NCBI GenBank assembly: GCA_964619785.1
Contig: CAZUGH010000003.1
Span: forward strand, 9,908 to 73,907
DNA length: 64,000 bases
Origin: CAZUGH01 sp964619785
Lineage (GTDB): Bacteria > Bacillota > Clostridia > Lachnospirales > Lachnospiraceae
Direction of reading: 5' to 3'
Positions 16,730 through 24,948 of this stretch are shown here, one piece after another. Below the pieces are notes generated by a model. The model was given only the letters and a program-made list of their open reading frames with translations, did no database searches and was not told where the DNA came from. Each line of letters starts with the position of its first letter. The stretch's first letter is position 1. Made by a program: the position numbers and the translations under genes.

Positions 16730-18414
16730 GCCAATCCTCCTTCTAAGGGCAAATGAAGGCATACCTCACAATACTCACCCTCAATACTATTAATCTCAAA
16801 TACATCTTCCTTTTTGTAGTAGTATTGGATACGTCGTATCGTACCCATAATTCCAAAACTACTTGTATCCTTCTTCTCTAACAGCTTCTGCATCTGCTCT
16901 TTACTCATGCCAACACCGGTATCATAGACACGTATTACAAGTTCATCTTCTTCATGACAAATAGAAACACGTATCACACCCTTCTGGCCTTTTAATCGAA
17001 CACCATGATAAATAGAATTCTCAACTAAAGGTTGTAATATCAATCTTGGTACACGAATATTCTCCAAACCTTCTTCAATCTCGTACTCATCTTCAAATAC
17101 ATCTTCATAACGATTCTTTTGAAGCTTAAGATAGCTCTGAACAATCTCAATCTCCTGTGCTAATGGAATATCAATACTTCCTTTACTTAGGAAGCGACGA
17201 TAGAAATTACCCAACGTCTCTAGCATATCATAAACCTTCTCCGGTTGGTTCTCCAATGCCATAAATCGAATCGTATCAAGTGTATTATATAGAAAGTGTG
17301 GTTTAATCTGTTCCTGAAGAGCGTCCATCTCCGCCTTCTGCAGGTTCTTCTCTTGCTGGATCAATTCTTCAATCAGTTGATTAATCTCAATCAACATCGC
17401 ATTATAACTATTCTTCAAATGTCCGATTTCATCATCGCCAATTTCCATACTGACCCGATGCAACCATCCATTCTGAACCTCTGACATACTGTCAACTAAG
17501 GTATGTATTGGTTTTGTTACATGATGGACAATATATGAATTAACATAGAACATGCAAAAAATCACAAGTAGTACACCAATTATCATACCAATTGCCATCT
17601 TCACTGATAAACCACGCCACAATTCAACTTCAGACCATATCGCCAAGACAAAATCTGTTCCCGCAATCTTCTCATATCGAATAATATCTTCTCGAAATAT
17701 TCCTCTATGAATACGCGAATCGTGTTGCGCCATCGCATTCTTTGTAGAAAAAAGTTCTGGTTTATCACTATCAAGCATATAACCACTGCCATCAAAGATA
17801 GCAAAATGATTCTTTTTATCCGCAATTGGCTCATACGTCTGTCCAAACAGATTATGTGAAACACTAATCGCAAGATAACCGAGTTGTCGTTGCGTATTCG
17901 TATCATTCACTTGTCGAACAAAGGTAATCAATTGATCGGTCGGCACAGAAAAGTATTGTTCGCGATTAGACTTGATTACATATCCGCCCTTCTTGTCATC
18001 TACTTCTTCTAGCCACTTACTGTAGAAAATCCCGTCCACATCAATCCCCATTACACCAACCCCCGTGTTGGCATAACGACGATCCTTGCGGAATATCGTA
18101 ACATAACATGGTATGTCAAAAGTATACAATACATCATATACATCTTGAACTGCTTCTTTATTACTACCTGCTGCCACCTGCTCCTGCCTCAGATATGATG
18201 TAATACCATTCCGAAGCATCAATAGATGGCTGATACTATTTAGATTTTCTATTGATCTCTCATAATTCTCTGTTACTGTGTTTCGATTGCTTTGTTCCTT
18301 TTCAATAACATTTTCCTCCATCTTCGTCTGTAAGATGATATAGAAAATACCAAAGCAGAACAAAACGCAAATCCCCATCATGATTAAAAATAACTTTCGT
18401 ATTTTTCGTTGCAA
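16717..18414 (-). CDS. YesM-type sensor histidine kinase (TTG start proposed)
   Basis: About 565 aa. One TM close to the N-terminus, an extracellular sensor region of roughly 240 residues (probably a Cache-like fold), second TM, HAMP (HHVTKPIHTLVDSMSEVQNG), His motif IKPHFLYNTLDTIRFMALE, N-box LQPLVENSIYHG, G-boxes DTGVGM and SSFGIMGTIRRI. The frame can be read from ATG 18480, adjoining the permease stop, but an extended -10 promoter (18455-18463) lies inside those first 22 codons and GGAGGAGG sits 9 bases before TTG 18414, giving a short basic N-terminus directly before the TM. Both starts may be used depending on the transcript. Confidence 0.9.
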   Translation of the reverse strand: MQRKIRKLFLIMMGICVLFCFGIFYIILQTKMEENVIEKEQSNRNTVTENYERSIENLNSISHLLMLRNGITSYLRQEQVAAGSNKEAVQDVYDVLYTFDIPCYVTIFRKDRRYANTGVGVMGIDVDGIFYSKWLEEVDDKKGGYVIKSNREQYFSVPTDQLITFVRQVNDTNTQRQLGYLAISVSHNLFGQTYEPIADKKNHFAIFDGSGYMLDSDKPELFSTKNAMAQHDSRIHRGIFREDIIRYEKIAGTDFVLAIWSEVELWRGLSVKMAIGMIIGVLLVIFCMFYVNSYIVHHVTKPIHTLVDSMSEVQNGWLHRVSMEIGDDEIGHLKNSYNAMLIEINQLIEELIQQEKNLQKAEMDALQEQIKPHFLYNTLDTIRFMALENQPEKVYDMLETLGNFYRRFLSKGSIDIPLAQEIEIVQSYLKLQKNRYEDVFEDEYEIEEGLENIRVPRLILQPLVENSIYHGVRLKGQKGVIRVSICHEEDELVIRVYDTGVGMSKEQMQKLLEKKDTSSFGIMGTIRRIQYYYKKEDVFEINSIEGEYCEVCLHLPLEGGLACIK

Positions 18415-18454
18415 CCCCCTAGACCTCCTCCTGTCTCTTATGCGGTGCAACTTT

Positions 18455-18463
18455 ATTATAACA
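18455..18463 (-). promoter_or_regulatory. Extended -10 promoter for the kinase/regulator pair
   Basis: Minus strand TG-T-TATAAT: a perfect -10 hexamer (18455-18460) with the TG extension; only a poor -35 (TAGATG) 17 bases upstream. It would give constitutive low expression of kinase and regulator separate from the importer operon. Confidence 0.55.
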
Positions 18464-18480
18464 TTTTTCCTATCAAACAT

Positions 18481-19308
18481 CTACCCCTTAATTGCTCCTG
18501 CCATTAAACTCTCTTGAATTTTCTTACTCATAAAAATATACAAGATTAGCGTTGGGAAAGTGGCAATAACTAACCCGGCTCCAATCGGACCCCATTTCGT
18601 CGTATATGAACCGGACAATGCCTGAATACCAACAGATAGTGTTCGATATTTTTCATCACTAATAAAAATAACAGCAAACATCAATTCATTCCACGCCTGT
18701 AGAAAGGTAAAAATAGCAACGGTAGAGAGTGCTGGCTTCATCAGTGGTACAACAATCCTCCGGAAAATTCCGAACACACTACAACCATCAATACAAGCCG
18801 CTTCTTCTAGTTCACGCGGTATATTTTCAACAAAACTCTGACAAATCATAATAGCCATCGCCAATGCAAATGCTGTGTAAGGAATAATCAAAGCCTGATA
18901 TGAATTGGTCATTTTTAAATTTCTTAAGATAATGAATACAGGAAGAATCGCTGCATGAATTGGAACGGTAAGTCCTAACATAAAAACATTATTTACTACT
19001 TTTCTACCTTTCCACTCCATTCTAGATAATGCATAGGTAGCCATCAGTGCACAAAATATCGTTAATGCAATTGTCACAAATGTAACTACTGTACTATTGA
19101 AGAAATACTGCCCCATATTACCTACATTGATCGCTTCGTCATAATTAGACCATAACCAATCTTTGGGAATCCCAATAATATTTTCTCCGAAAATCTCATC
19201 GTTGCTCTTTAATGAGAAAGTAAACATCCAATAAATCGGGAACAGATTAATCAACGCCCACAAACCTAAAAATGTATACGATACTGCTTTTTTGCCATTA
19301 CGAGCCAT
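18481..19308 (-). CDS. Carbohydrate ABC transporter permease, MalG type
   Basis: 275 aa, six hydrophobic segments; inner-membrane subunit of a CUT1 sugar/oligosaccharide importer. The EAA motif region that contacts the ATPase reads EEAACIDGCSVFGIFRRIVVPLMKP. Partner of the MalF-type permease one base upstream. No ATPase gene is in the locus, so a shared MsmX/UgpC-type ATPase encoded elsewhere is expected (family knowledge). GGAGG precedes the ATG. Confidence 0.93.
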   Translation of the reverse strand: MARNGKKAVSYTFLGLWALINLFPIYWMFTFSLKSNDEIFGENIIGIPKDWLWSNYDEAINVGNMGQYFFNSTVVTFVTIALTIFCALMATYALSRMEWKGRKVVNNVFMLGLTVPIHAAILPVFIILRNLKMTNSYQALIIPYTAFALAMAIMICQSFVENIPRELEEAACIDGCSVFGIFRRIVVPLMKPALSTVAIFTFLQAWNELMFAVIFISDEKYRTLSVGIQALSGSYTTKWGPIGAGLVIATFPTLILYIFMSKKIQESLMAGAIKG

Positions 19309-19309
19309 A

Positions 19310-20191
19310 CTAATCCACCTCCGTTTTGAAAACTTTCTTAATCAAGATTGCAAAGAAGAAACATAAGAAAATGATAAACATAGCAATCGAACTACCAAAT
19401 CCATACCTTCCTCTCGAGAAAATCATGCTAATCATCTGTGTACTTGGTACCTCACTTGCATGTGCCGGCCCACCATTTGTCAATACATAAATCAAATCAA
19501 ATGCCTTCAAGGAACCTGTCACTGCAAAAATAACACACATTCGAATCACTGGCTTAATCATCGGAATGACAACATAACGATTCAGTTGTCCCTGTGATGC
19601 TCCATCAATTCTCGCCGCTTCACTAACATCTGGCGGCAAACTCTTGATACCAGCGTACATCAAAAGCATGTGATAACCAACATATTGCCACAACATCGGA
19701 ATAAAGCAGGCAAGTAATGCTGTATTCTGTTCTCCTAGCCAGGTGTGACACCATGACTCTAGTCCAACTGTTCGTAAAAAAGTATTAACAATACCATACT
19801 GCGGATTGTAAATCTTGGACCATAACTGACCAATTACTGTCGTTGATAATAACACGGGAATAAAGAAAACAGACATGAAAAATCTTTCTCCCTTAATGCC
19901 TTTGCCTAATGTCAATGCCAACAATAGTGCTAATGGTAACTGAATAAATACTGACATCCCTGCGAACAAGAATGCATTTCCCAGTGTCTTAGCAAAACCG
20001 ACTGACGGATTGGTAAATAACTCTATGTAATTCTTAATACCAACAAATGTCCCATCTGTAAAACCATTCCAATCCAGCAAACTATAGTATGCTGACATAA
20101 AGATTGGAATAATGATAATAACCGTGAACAAAAGAGTTGCTGGTAACATAAATATTAAAATCGCTAATTTATTTTGTCTAACTCGATTCAT
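19310..20191 (-). CDS. Carbohydrate ABC transporter permease, MalF type
   Basis: 293 aa with six hydrophobic segments and the EAA loop SEAARIDGASQGQLNRYVVIP. Short MalF without the large periplasmic insert, as in Gram-positive sugar importers. Its ATG follows GAGG by 5 bases within the leader motif GAAATGAGG seen at five other starts here. Separated from the binding-protein gene by an attenuating hairpin and followed one base later by the MalG-type gene. Confidence 0.93.
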   Translation of the reverse strand: MNRVRQNKLAILIFMLPATLLFTVIIIIPIFMSAYYSLLDWNGFTDGTFVGIKNYIELFTNPSVGFAKTLGNAFLFAGMSVFIQLPLALLLALTLGKGIKGERFFMSVFFIPVLLSTTVIGQLWSKIYNPQYGIVNTFLRTVGLESWCHTWLGEQNTALLACFIPMLWQYVGYHMLLMYAGIKSLPPDVSEAARIDGASQGQLNRYVVIPMIKPVIRMCVIFAVTGSLKAFDLIYVLTNGGPAHASEVPSTQMISMIFSRGRYGFGSSIAMFIIFLCFFFAILIKKVFKTEVD

Positions 20192-20228
20192 CTCATCCTC
20201 ATTTCTGTTGCCCTATGGCACGCTTGCT

Positions 20229-20286
20229 TAAAAAAAGAAACGTCCCAAAACCAATACCAATTATGGTTCTCTTTCTGGAACGTTTC
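20229..20286 (-). terminator. Attenuator hairpin between binding protein and permeases
   Basis: Minus-strand 10-bp stem (GAAACGTTCC/GGGACGTTTC, one G-U) with a 30-base loop and a run of about eight Ts. It would terminate part of the transcripts after the binding-protein gene, giving excess binding protein. Confidence 0.75.
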
Positions 20287-20323
20287 TCATTTTTATATCA
20301 TAGCAACCAAACCAGTATATTCA

Positions 20324-21607
20324 TTACTGCTTTAGCTGACCATCCATGCTCTCAACAAACTTCTGTGGAGTAAGATCCCCTGAATACAGTGACTGTAACA
20401 GTGTCAGATACTCGCCAGCGCTGTCTGAATCAAGCAGCGTATCGAACCATAATGTATAAGATGTTGCACCAGATGCTAATTCAGTTACTTCCTGAGTTAA
20501 TTTTGGTACATCCTTCGTATCATAATCAACCTTCCATGCTGGAATTCCTGCACCACTAAGGTATGCATATTTAGAAACGCCCTTAGTAATCTCAAATGCT
20601 GCAGCTGCTGCCATATCTTTGTGCTCTGTGCCAGCTGAAACCATAAGTGTATCAGAACCACCACCCATGAAATCAGTAATCTTAGCGTTCGTATCATTCA
20701 CTACTGGAATTGGAGCTACTGAGAAGTTCTCAGGTTTCTTGGCATCTGTAATAATAGAGCCGCCCATCCAACTTCCTGTGAAGTACATAGGAACCTTTTC
20801 TTTGTAGAACTCTGCACTAGCTTCATCGTTAGATACACCAGTTGCGCCTTCAGCAAATGCCTTCATGTCTACTAATTCCTTGATACAAGTAGCTGACTTT
20901 AAGAAATCGGGATCGTTGTAGCTCTGTCCCTGCTTCAAAAGCGCTTTTGCAAGCTTGTCAGGGCCAACAGACTTCAGTGTCAATGCATCATGAAGCATAG
21001 CTAATACCCATGTATCCTTAACACTTGTTCCAATTGGTGTAATACCCGCATCTACAAACTTCTTACATACTGCTTTGAAATCATCCCAAGTAGTAGGTAC
21101 TTCTACGCCCTGCTTCTTGAACATCTCTTTGTTGTACCACATAACTGATACTGGTGTACATGTTACTGATCCATATAACTTACCATCATATGTATCATTA
21201 ACCAATGCTGCCTGAGAAAGATCTGCTGAATAGTTTTTGTAATAGTCATCTAAGCAAAGAACCTTGCCTGACTGTACAAAAGACTCTGAAAAACCGCCTG
21301 CCCATGTAAAGAATACATCTGGCAATTCATTCGCCGATACTGCAGCTTTGATCTTGGTCTTGTAGGACTCATTCTCAAATGTCTTCATATCAATCTTAAC
21401 ACCTGGGTGAGCCGCTTCAAAATCCTTGATTGCTTCCAAATAAGGCTTGTGGAAAGAATCACTCTCTGTTGCGATGGTCCACATCGTAAGTGTAATGTCC
21501 CCATCTTTCTTGGTTTCGCCTTCTTTACTTTCTGTACTGCCACAACCAGCTAACATAGTCATAACAAGAACTAGAATAAGTAGAAGTGCACTAATTCGTT
21601 TTTTCAT
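20324..21607 (-). CDS. Extracellular sugar-binding lipoprotein, MalE/UgpB type
   Basis: 427 aa solute-binding protein of ABC family 1. Lipoprotein signal with LAGC (Cys22); ITLMWTIATESDSF, the VMWYNKEMFKKQGVEVPTTW segment and MYFTGSWMGG are typical of oligosaccharide-binding proteins of CUT1 importers. First gene of an operon with the two permeases and probably the YesM/YesN pair. Upstream on the minus strand a TTGACC and TATATT lie 19 bases apart, a suboptimal spacing consistent with activator dependence. Sugar specificity unknown. Confidence 0.93.
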   Translation of the reverse strand: MKKRISALLLILVLVMTMLAGCGSTESKEGETKKDGDITLTMWTIATESDSFHKPYLEAIKDFEAAHPGVKIDMKTFENESYKTKIKAAVSANELPDVFFTWAGGFSESFVQSGKVLCLDDYYKNYSADLSQAALVNDTYDGKLYGSVTCTPVSVMWYNKEMFKKQGVEVPTTWDDFKAVCKKFVDAGITPIGTSVKDTWVLAMLHDALTLKSVGPDKLAKALLKQGQSYNDPDFLKSATCIKELVDMKAFAEGATGVSNDEASAEFYKEKVPMYFTGSWMGGSIITDAKKPENFSVAPIPVVNDTNAKITDFMGGGSDTLMVSAGTEHKDMAAAAAFEITKGVSKYAYLSGAGIPAWKVDYDTKDVPKLTQEVTELASGATSYTLWFDTLLDSDSAGEYLTLLQSLYSGDLTPQKFVESMDGQLKQ

Positions 21608-21725
21608 ACCTATCTCCTTTTTGAATTATTTTGTAACCTAAATATAATATATTCTAAACAGAAAATGAATGGTCAAATTTTACCTCAATTAGCAAAATCT
21701 TGACATCCAGCCCAATGAGCCATGC

Positions 21726-21785
21726 GAACCAAGACACAAACAGTGCGTTGTGCTCGCACAAATGCACTCGTTTGTGTCTTGGTTC
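21726..21785. repeat. Long nested inverted repeat (hairpin)
   Basis: A 16-bp perfect arm (21726-21741 with 21770-21785), continued by AGTGC/GCACT (5 bp, one bulged C) and TTGTGC/GCACAA around the tip, about 26 pairs in all. It lies in the 480-base gene-free stretch between the sugar-binding protein and the transglycosylase, which looks GC-richer than its surroundings. No U-run, so not a simple terminator. It resembles the palindromic core of a dispersed intergenic repeat. Confidence 0.75.
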
Positions 21786-21787
21786 AT

Positions 21788-21842
21788 AGGGCGAAGCCCG
21801 TGACCGAGATGAAGCGCAGTGAAATCGAGGTCCATGGTTCAT
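21788..21842 (+). repeat. 55-base sequence repeated on both sides of gap 1 (copy 1)
   Basis: Identical to 21943-21997. Contains a small GGGC-GAA-GCCC hairpin and ends with GGTTCAT, the same heptamer that precedes it (21781-21787). The exact 55-base length equals that of the repeat around the other gap, so it is best read as one k-mer of contig overlap; a true tandem repeat collapsed by the assembler is the alternative. Confidence 0.9.
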
Positions 21843-21942
21843 NNNNNNNNNNNNNNNNNNNNNNNNNNNNNNNNNNNNNNNNNNNNNNNNNNNNNNNNNN
21901 NNNNNNNNNNNNNNNNNNNNNNNNNNNNNNNNNNNNNNNNNN
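21843..21942. other. Assembly gap 1 (100 N)
   Basis: Exactly 100 Ns, the conventional placeholder. Flanked by identical 55-mers. Confidence 0.98.
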
Positions 21943-21997
21943 AGGGCGAAGCCCGTGACCGAGATGAAGCGCAGTGAAATCGAGGTCCATGGTTCAT
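21943..21997 (+). repeat. 55-base sequence repeated on both sides of gap 1 (copy 2)
   Basis: Exact copy of 21788-21842; see that entry. Confidence 0.9.
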
Positions 21998-22000
21998 CCC

Positions 22001-22060
22001 CTAAGTCAGTACCGCCAGCCAGGCGGCGTGCAAAACCTTGTTATTATGCACCACTGACTT
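22001..22060. repeat. Possible three-way-junction structure next to the gap
   Basis: Outer stem AAGTCAGT/ACTGACTT (22003-22010 with 22053-22060) encloses two smaller stems: CCGCC/GGCGG (about 22012-22026) and GTGCA/TGCAC (22028-22032 with 22047-22051). The nested arrangement suggests a structured RNA or a palindromic repeat end. No coding frame is plausible. Folding was done by eye only. Confidence 0.45.
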
Positions 22061-22091
22061 GGCGCTACCTTCTAACGTAATTCAAGTTGTC

Positions 22092-22835
22092 TCATCCAAC
22101 ACCTGTTGTTCCAAGCTCTAGATATCTGAGGTAAGCACCATAAGTCATGGTTACAGCATTGTCACCAGTTCCAACAACAATTGTACTATTGTTTTGTTCT
22201 TCTTCCGTTGCAGGGGTTGCTTTGTCTACAATGGTAGAATCTGTATTTTCTGTAGATGTCGGTACCGTCTTGTCTGGTACCGTCACTCCTTGTTTCATAT
22301 ATTTATTAATTATCTTGACATAATTCTGCGTTTCTTCATAAGGTGGTATTCCACCGTATTTTTTAACCGCTGATCCACCTGCATTATAGGCGGCGGCAGC
22401 TAGGTCGGTGTCTCCGCCAAAGGTCTTTAGGTGCGCGCCAAGGTATTTTGCTCCTGCCATGATATTCTCTTCCGGATCATAGGCATCTTTCACACCAAGA
22501 GACTTAGCGGTTGCTGGCATCAGTTGCATAATGCCTTGTGCACCACTCTTCGAAGTAGCATCTGTACGAAAATTCGACTCAGCCTTCGCAACTGCAATAA
22601 GAAAATTGTATGGTACATCATATGTTTCAGAAGCTTTTTTGAAAATTGAATCCAACTTTTCACTACCAGAACTTAATGATACAGTGGAAGCAGGCGCCTT
22701 CACAGTAACTGGTGTGGTTGCTTTCGTTGTATCTTCAAGCACTTTTTCAAAGGGAGTTATGGTCGTCTTCTGCTTTTTCGCGTCTGTTAATGATGTTTGC
22801 ATTCTTGTGGAATTGTTATCAATACTTTGTATCAT
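22092..22835 (-). CDS. Lytic transglycosylase, SLT domain
   Basis: 247 aa. Goose-lysozyme-like SLT domain in residues about 55-185 that cleaves the MurNAc-GlcNAc bond of peptidoglycan: catalytic Glu in AVAKAESNFR, then SGAQGIMQLMPATAKSLG, AAAYNAGGSAVKKYGGIPPY and ETQNYV, all typical. Instead of a signal peptide it has about 50 polar residues rich in Thr, and a Thr/Glu-rich tail follows. Absence of a Sec signal is unusual and recalls transglycosylases exported with flagellar parts, but no flagellar gene is adjacent. ATG with GGAGG 9 bases upstream. Confidence 0.92.
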   Translation of the reverse strand: MIQSIDNNSTRMQTSLTDAKKQKTTITPFEKVLEDTTKATTPVTVKAPASTVSLSSGSEKLDSIFKKASETYDVPYNFLIAVAKAESNFRTDATSKSGAQGIMQLMPATAKSLGVKDAYDPEENIMAGAKYLGAHLKTFGGDTDLAAAAYNAGGSAVKKYGGIPPYEETQNYVKIINKYMKQGVTVPDKTVPTSTENTDSTIVDKATPATEEEQNNSTIVVGTGDNAVTMTYGAYLRYLELGTTGVG

Positions 22836-22880
22836 ACATAGCTTCCTCCTCTCTCGTACTTGTCCTAATTATATCACAAT

Positions 22881-24101
22881 CTATTGTTGTTGACGATATG
22901 TTGCTAGAAAATCCTTCATTTTCTCCATGGAACGTGACAAAATCTCTACATTAGGTAGATACACAATTCGGAAATGGTCTGGTTCATGCCAGTTAAATCC
23001 GCCACCATGTACAAGCAGCACATGCTTTTCACGAAGAAAATCCAGCACAAATTTCTCATCATCCACAATGTTGAATTTTTTGGCATCAATTCTTGGGAAA
23101 ATGTAAAATGCGCCCTCTGGTCGAACTACCGATAATCCATCAATTTCGTCAATTGCATCACAGATACACTGTCTCTGTTCATAAATACGACCGCCAGGCT
23201 CCATCAGATGCTTCACTTCATTCTTCTCCATTAAAGCGGGTGCAACAATGTGCTGTGCTGGAACATTCGCACATAGACGCATCGAGGAAAGCATGTTCAG
23301 TCCCTCTATGTAACCTTTTCCTTTCGATAAATCACCACTTAAAACCATCCAACCACTTCGAAATCCTGCGATACGATGTGACTTTGACAGCCCATTAAAC
23401 GTCACGCAGAACAAATCAGGTGCCAAGGATGCAATCGATGTATGCTGTTTACCATCAAATAATAATCGGTCATAAATCTCATCTGCAAAAATCACCAACT
23501 CGTGACGACGTGCAACATCAACTATTTTCTCAAGAATTTCCGTTGGATATAGTGCACCTGTCGGGTTGTTTGGATTGATGATAACCAATCCTTTTGTATT
23601 TGCTGTAATCTTCTTCTCCATGTCATCTAAATCTGGATACCAATTCGAAGATTCATCACAGATATAATGAACAGGATTGCCTCCTGCCAATTTTGCTGCC
23701 GCTGTCCACAGTGGATAATCCGGTGCTGGAATCAAGATCTCATCACCATTATTAAGCAATCCCTGCATGGCAATCGAAATCATCTCACTCACACCATTGC
23801 CAATATACACTTGGTCTTCATCGATATTAGGAAGCCCCTTTTCTCTATGATACTCAACAATAGCAGTACGCGCCGGCATAATTCCCTTAGAATCACTATA
23901 TCCCTCCGCATGAATCAGCGCATTTTGCATCGTATCCACTACAAACTCTGGTGCAAAAAGGGAAAATGGTGCCGGGTTACCAATATTAAGCTGAAGCACT
24001 TCAATCCCCTGTCTCTTCATCTCGTTGGCTTCATCTAAAACTGGTCCACGCACGTCATAACATACGCCATGTAATTTGTCCGATTTTTCAAAAGTTCTCA
24101 T
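22881..24101 (-). CDS. alaA: Glutamate-pyruvate (alanine) aminotransferase, AlaA type
   Basis: 406-residue fold-type I PLP aminotransferase, close in length and motifs to E. coli AlaA (YfbQ), which makes alanine from pyruvate and glutamate. PLP lysine in FNGLSKSHRIAGFRSGW, Asp/Tyr cofactor contacts in FADEIYDRLLFDG, INPNNPTGALYP, and the substrate-carboxylate Arg in PDHFRIVYLP. Start MRTFEKSDKL has GAGGAG upstream. Three bases after the CPBP-protease gene, so co-transcribed with it. Exact amino-acid specificity is from family resemblance. Confidence 0.85.
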   Translation of the reverse strand: MRTFEKSDKLHGVCYDVRGPVLDEANEMKRQGIEVLQLNIGNPAPFSLFAPEFVVDTMQNALIHAEGYSDSKGIMPARTAIVEYHREKGLPNIDEDQVYIGNGVSEMISIAMQGLLNNGDEILIPAPDYPLWTAAAKLAGGNPVHYICDESSNWYPDLDDMEKKITANTKGLVIINPNNPTGALYPTEILEKIVDVARRHELVIFADEIYDRLLFDGKQHTSIASLAPDLFCVTFNGLSKSHRIAGFRSGWMVLSGDLSKGKGYIEGLNMLSSMRLCANVPAQHIVAPALMEKNEVKHLMEPGGRIYEQRQCICDAIDEIDGLSVVRPEGAFYIFPRIDAKKFNIVDDEKFVLDFLREKHVLLVHGGGFNWHEPDHFRIVYLPNVEILSRSMEKMKDFLATYRQQQ

Positions 24102-24104
24102 TTC

Positions 24105-24815
24105 CTAACATCTCCTCGTTGTACTTAATTTTATGAAACATATCACAAAAAGTGGTATGGAAATCAGCATAAAAGCAATCAATATTGTGCCGTTCATTTT
24201 CATAATGAACGCACTTCCATTAAAAACAGCATGGTATAAAATACTCGCCCATATCGTGCCCGTCTTCTCATATATAATCCCCGCTGCAAGTCCAAATGGA
24301 ATCGTGTAGAGTGCCTGGGTAATATTCATATGATATGCCGAGAATAAAATGGTTGTCAGAAGTAATGCCACAATCAAAGGAAAATTCTGTCGCAATTTTC
24401 CCATAATACATCCACGAAACAACAATTCCTCTGCCAAAGGTGTCATCACGCAAGTGACTAGAATTAGTAGCCAAATACTACTCTGATTCGGGTCAATCAT
24501 CTTCGCCAATTGAGTATAATGAACCATCTCAGCTGGCATAAGCCACTTGACCAAGCATAAAATGATATCTGCTATTCCGTGAGTCGCCAAAGCAAAAAGT
24601 ATAATCCACACAGTATATGATAAAATATGCGTGGATTTCTTTATTCTACTCTTGTAGTTCGCTAAGTATAACACACCAAAAACAAGTATAAAACCAGCAT
24701 AAGCAATCAGCATTTGCATAAGCCCTGTTACGCTGCATAAACCAACGAGAAATAGAATTAAAATAGCAGCTATCATCATAACTACAACTTCTGTCAAATC
24801 TCTAATCCTCTCCAT
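24105..24815 (-). CDS. CPBP (CAAX/Abi) family intramembrane protease
   Basis: 236 aa with about seven hydrophobic segments. All three glutamyl-protease motifs are present: EELLFRG (EExxxR), FSAYHMN (FxxxH) and HAVFNGS (HxxxN/B). Members process prenylated or membrane proteins, or protect against bacteriocins; the role here is unknown. Start at ATG 24815 with AGGAGG 6 bases upstream; the frame reaches to 24899 but adds 28 family-unlike residues. Divergent from argH. Confidence 0.88.
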   Translation of the reverse strand: MERIRDLTEVVVMMIAAILILFLVGLCSVTGLMQMLIAYAGFILVFGVLYLANYKSRIKKSTHILSYTVWIILFALATHGIADIILCLVKWLMPAEMVHYTQLAKMIDPNQSSIWLLILVTCVMTPLAEELLFRGCIMGKLRQNFPLIVALLLTTILFSAYHMNITQALYTIPFGLAAGIIYEKTGTIWASILYHAVFNGSAFIMKMNGTILIAFMLISIPLFVICFIKLSTTRRC

Positions 24816-24883
24816 GGCAGACCTCCTGCAAATCGCTATTCCATTCAGTTTATCACAATTTATAGCAAAATGAAATAAAAGAA

Positions 24884-24912
24884 TTGCATTTTCCCCCAAA
24901 AACCTTTACTAT
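24884..24912 (+). promoter_or_regulatory. Promoter of argH
   Basis: TTGCAT (24884-24889), 17-base spacer, TACTAT (24907-24912). No ARG-box palindrome was recognised by eye. Confidence 0.65.
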
Positions 24913-24948
24913 GGATAGTAGAAAAAAACTCGAAAGGACGTGTCAAAT

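Noticed and set aside
21654..21990. Short frames through the structured repeat and gap 1
   Set aside because: They cross Ns or arise from the inverted repeats; composition is repeat-like and no ribosome-binding site fits.
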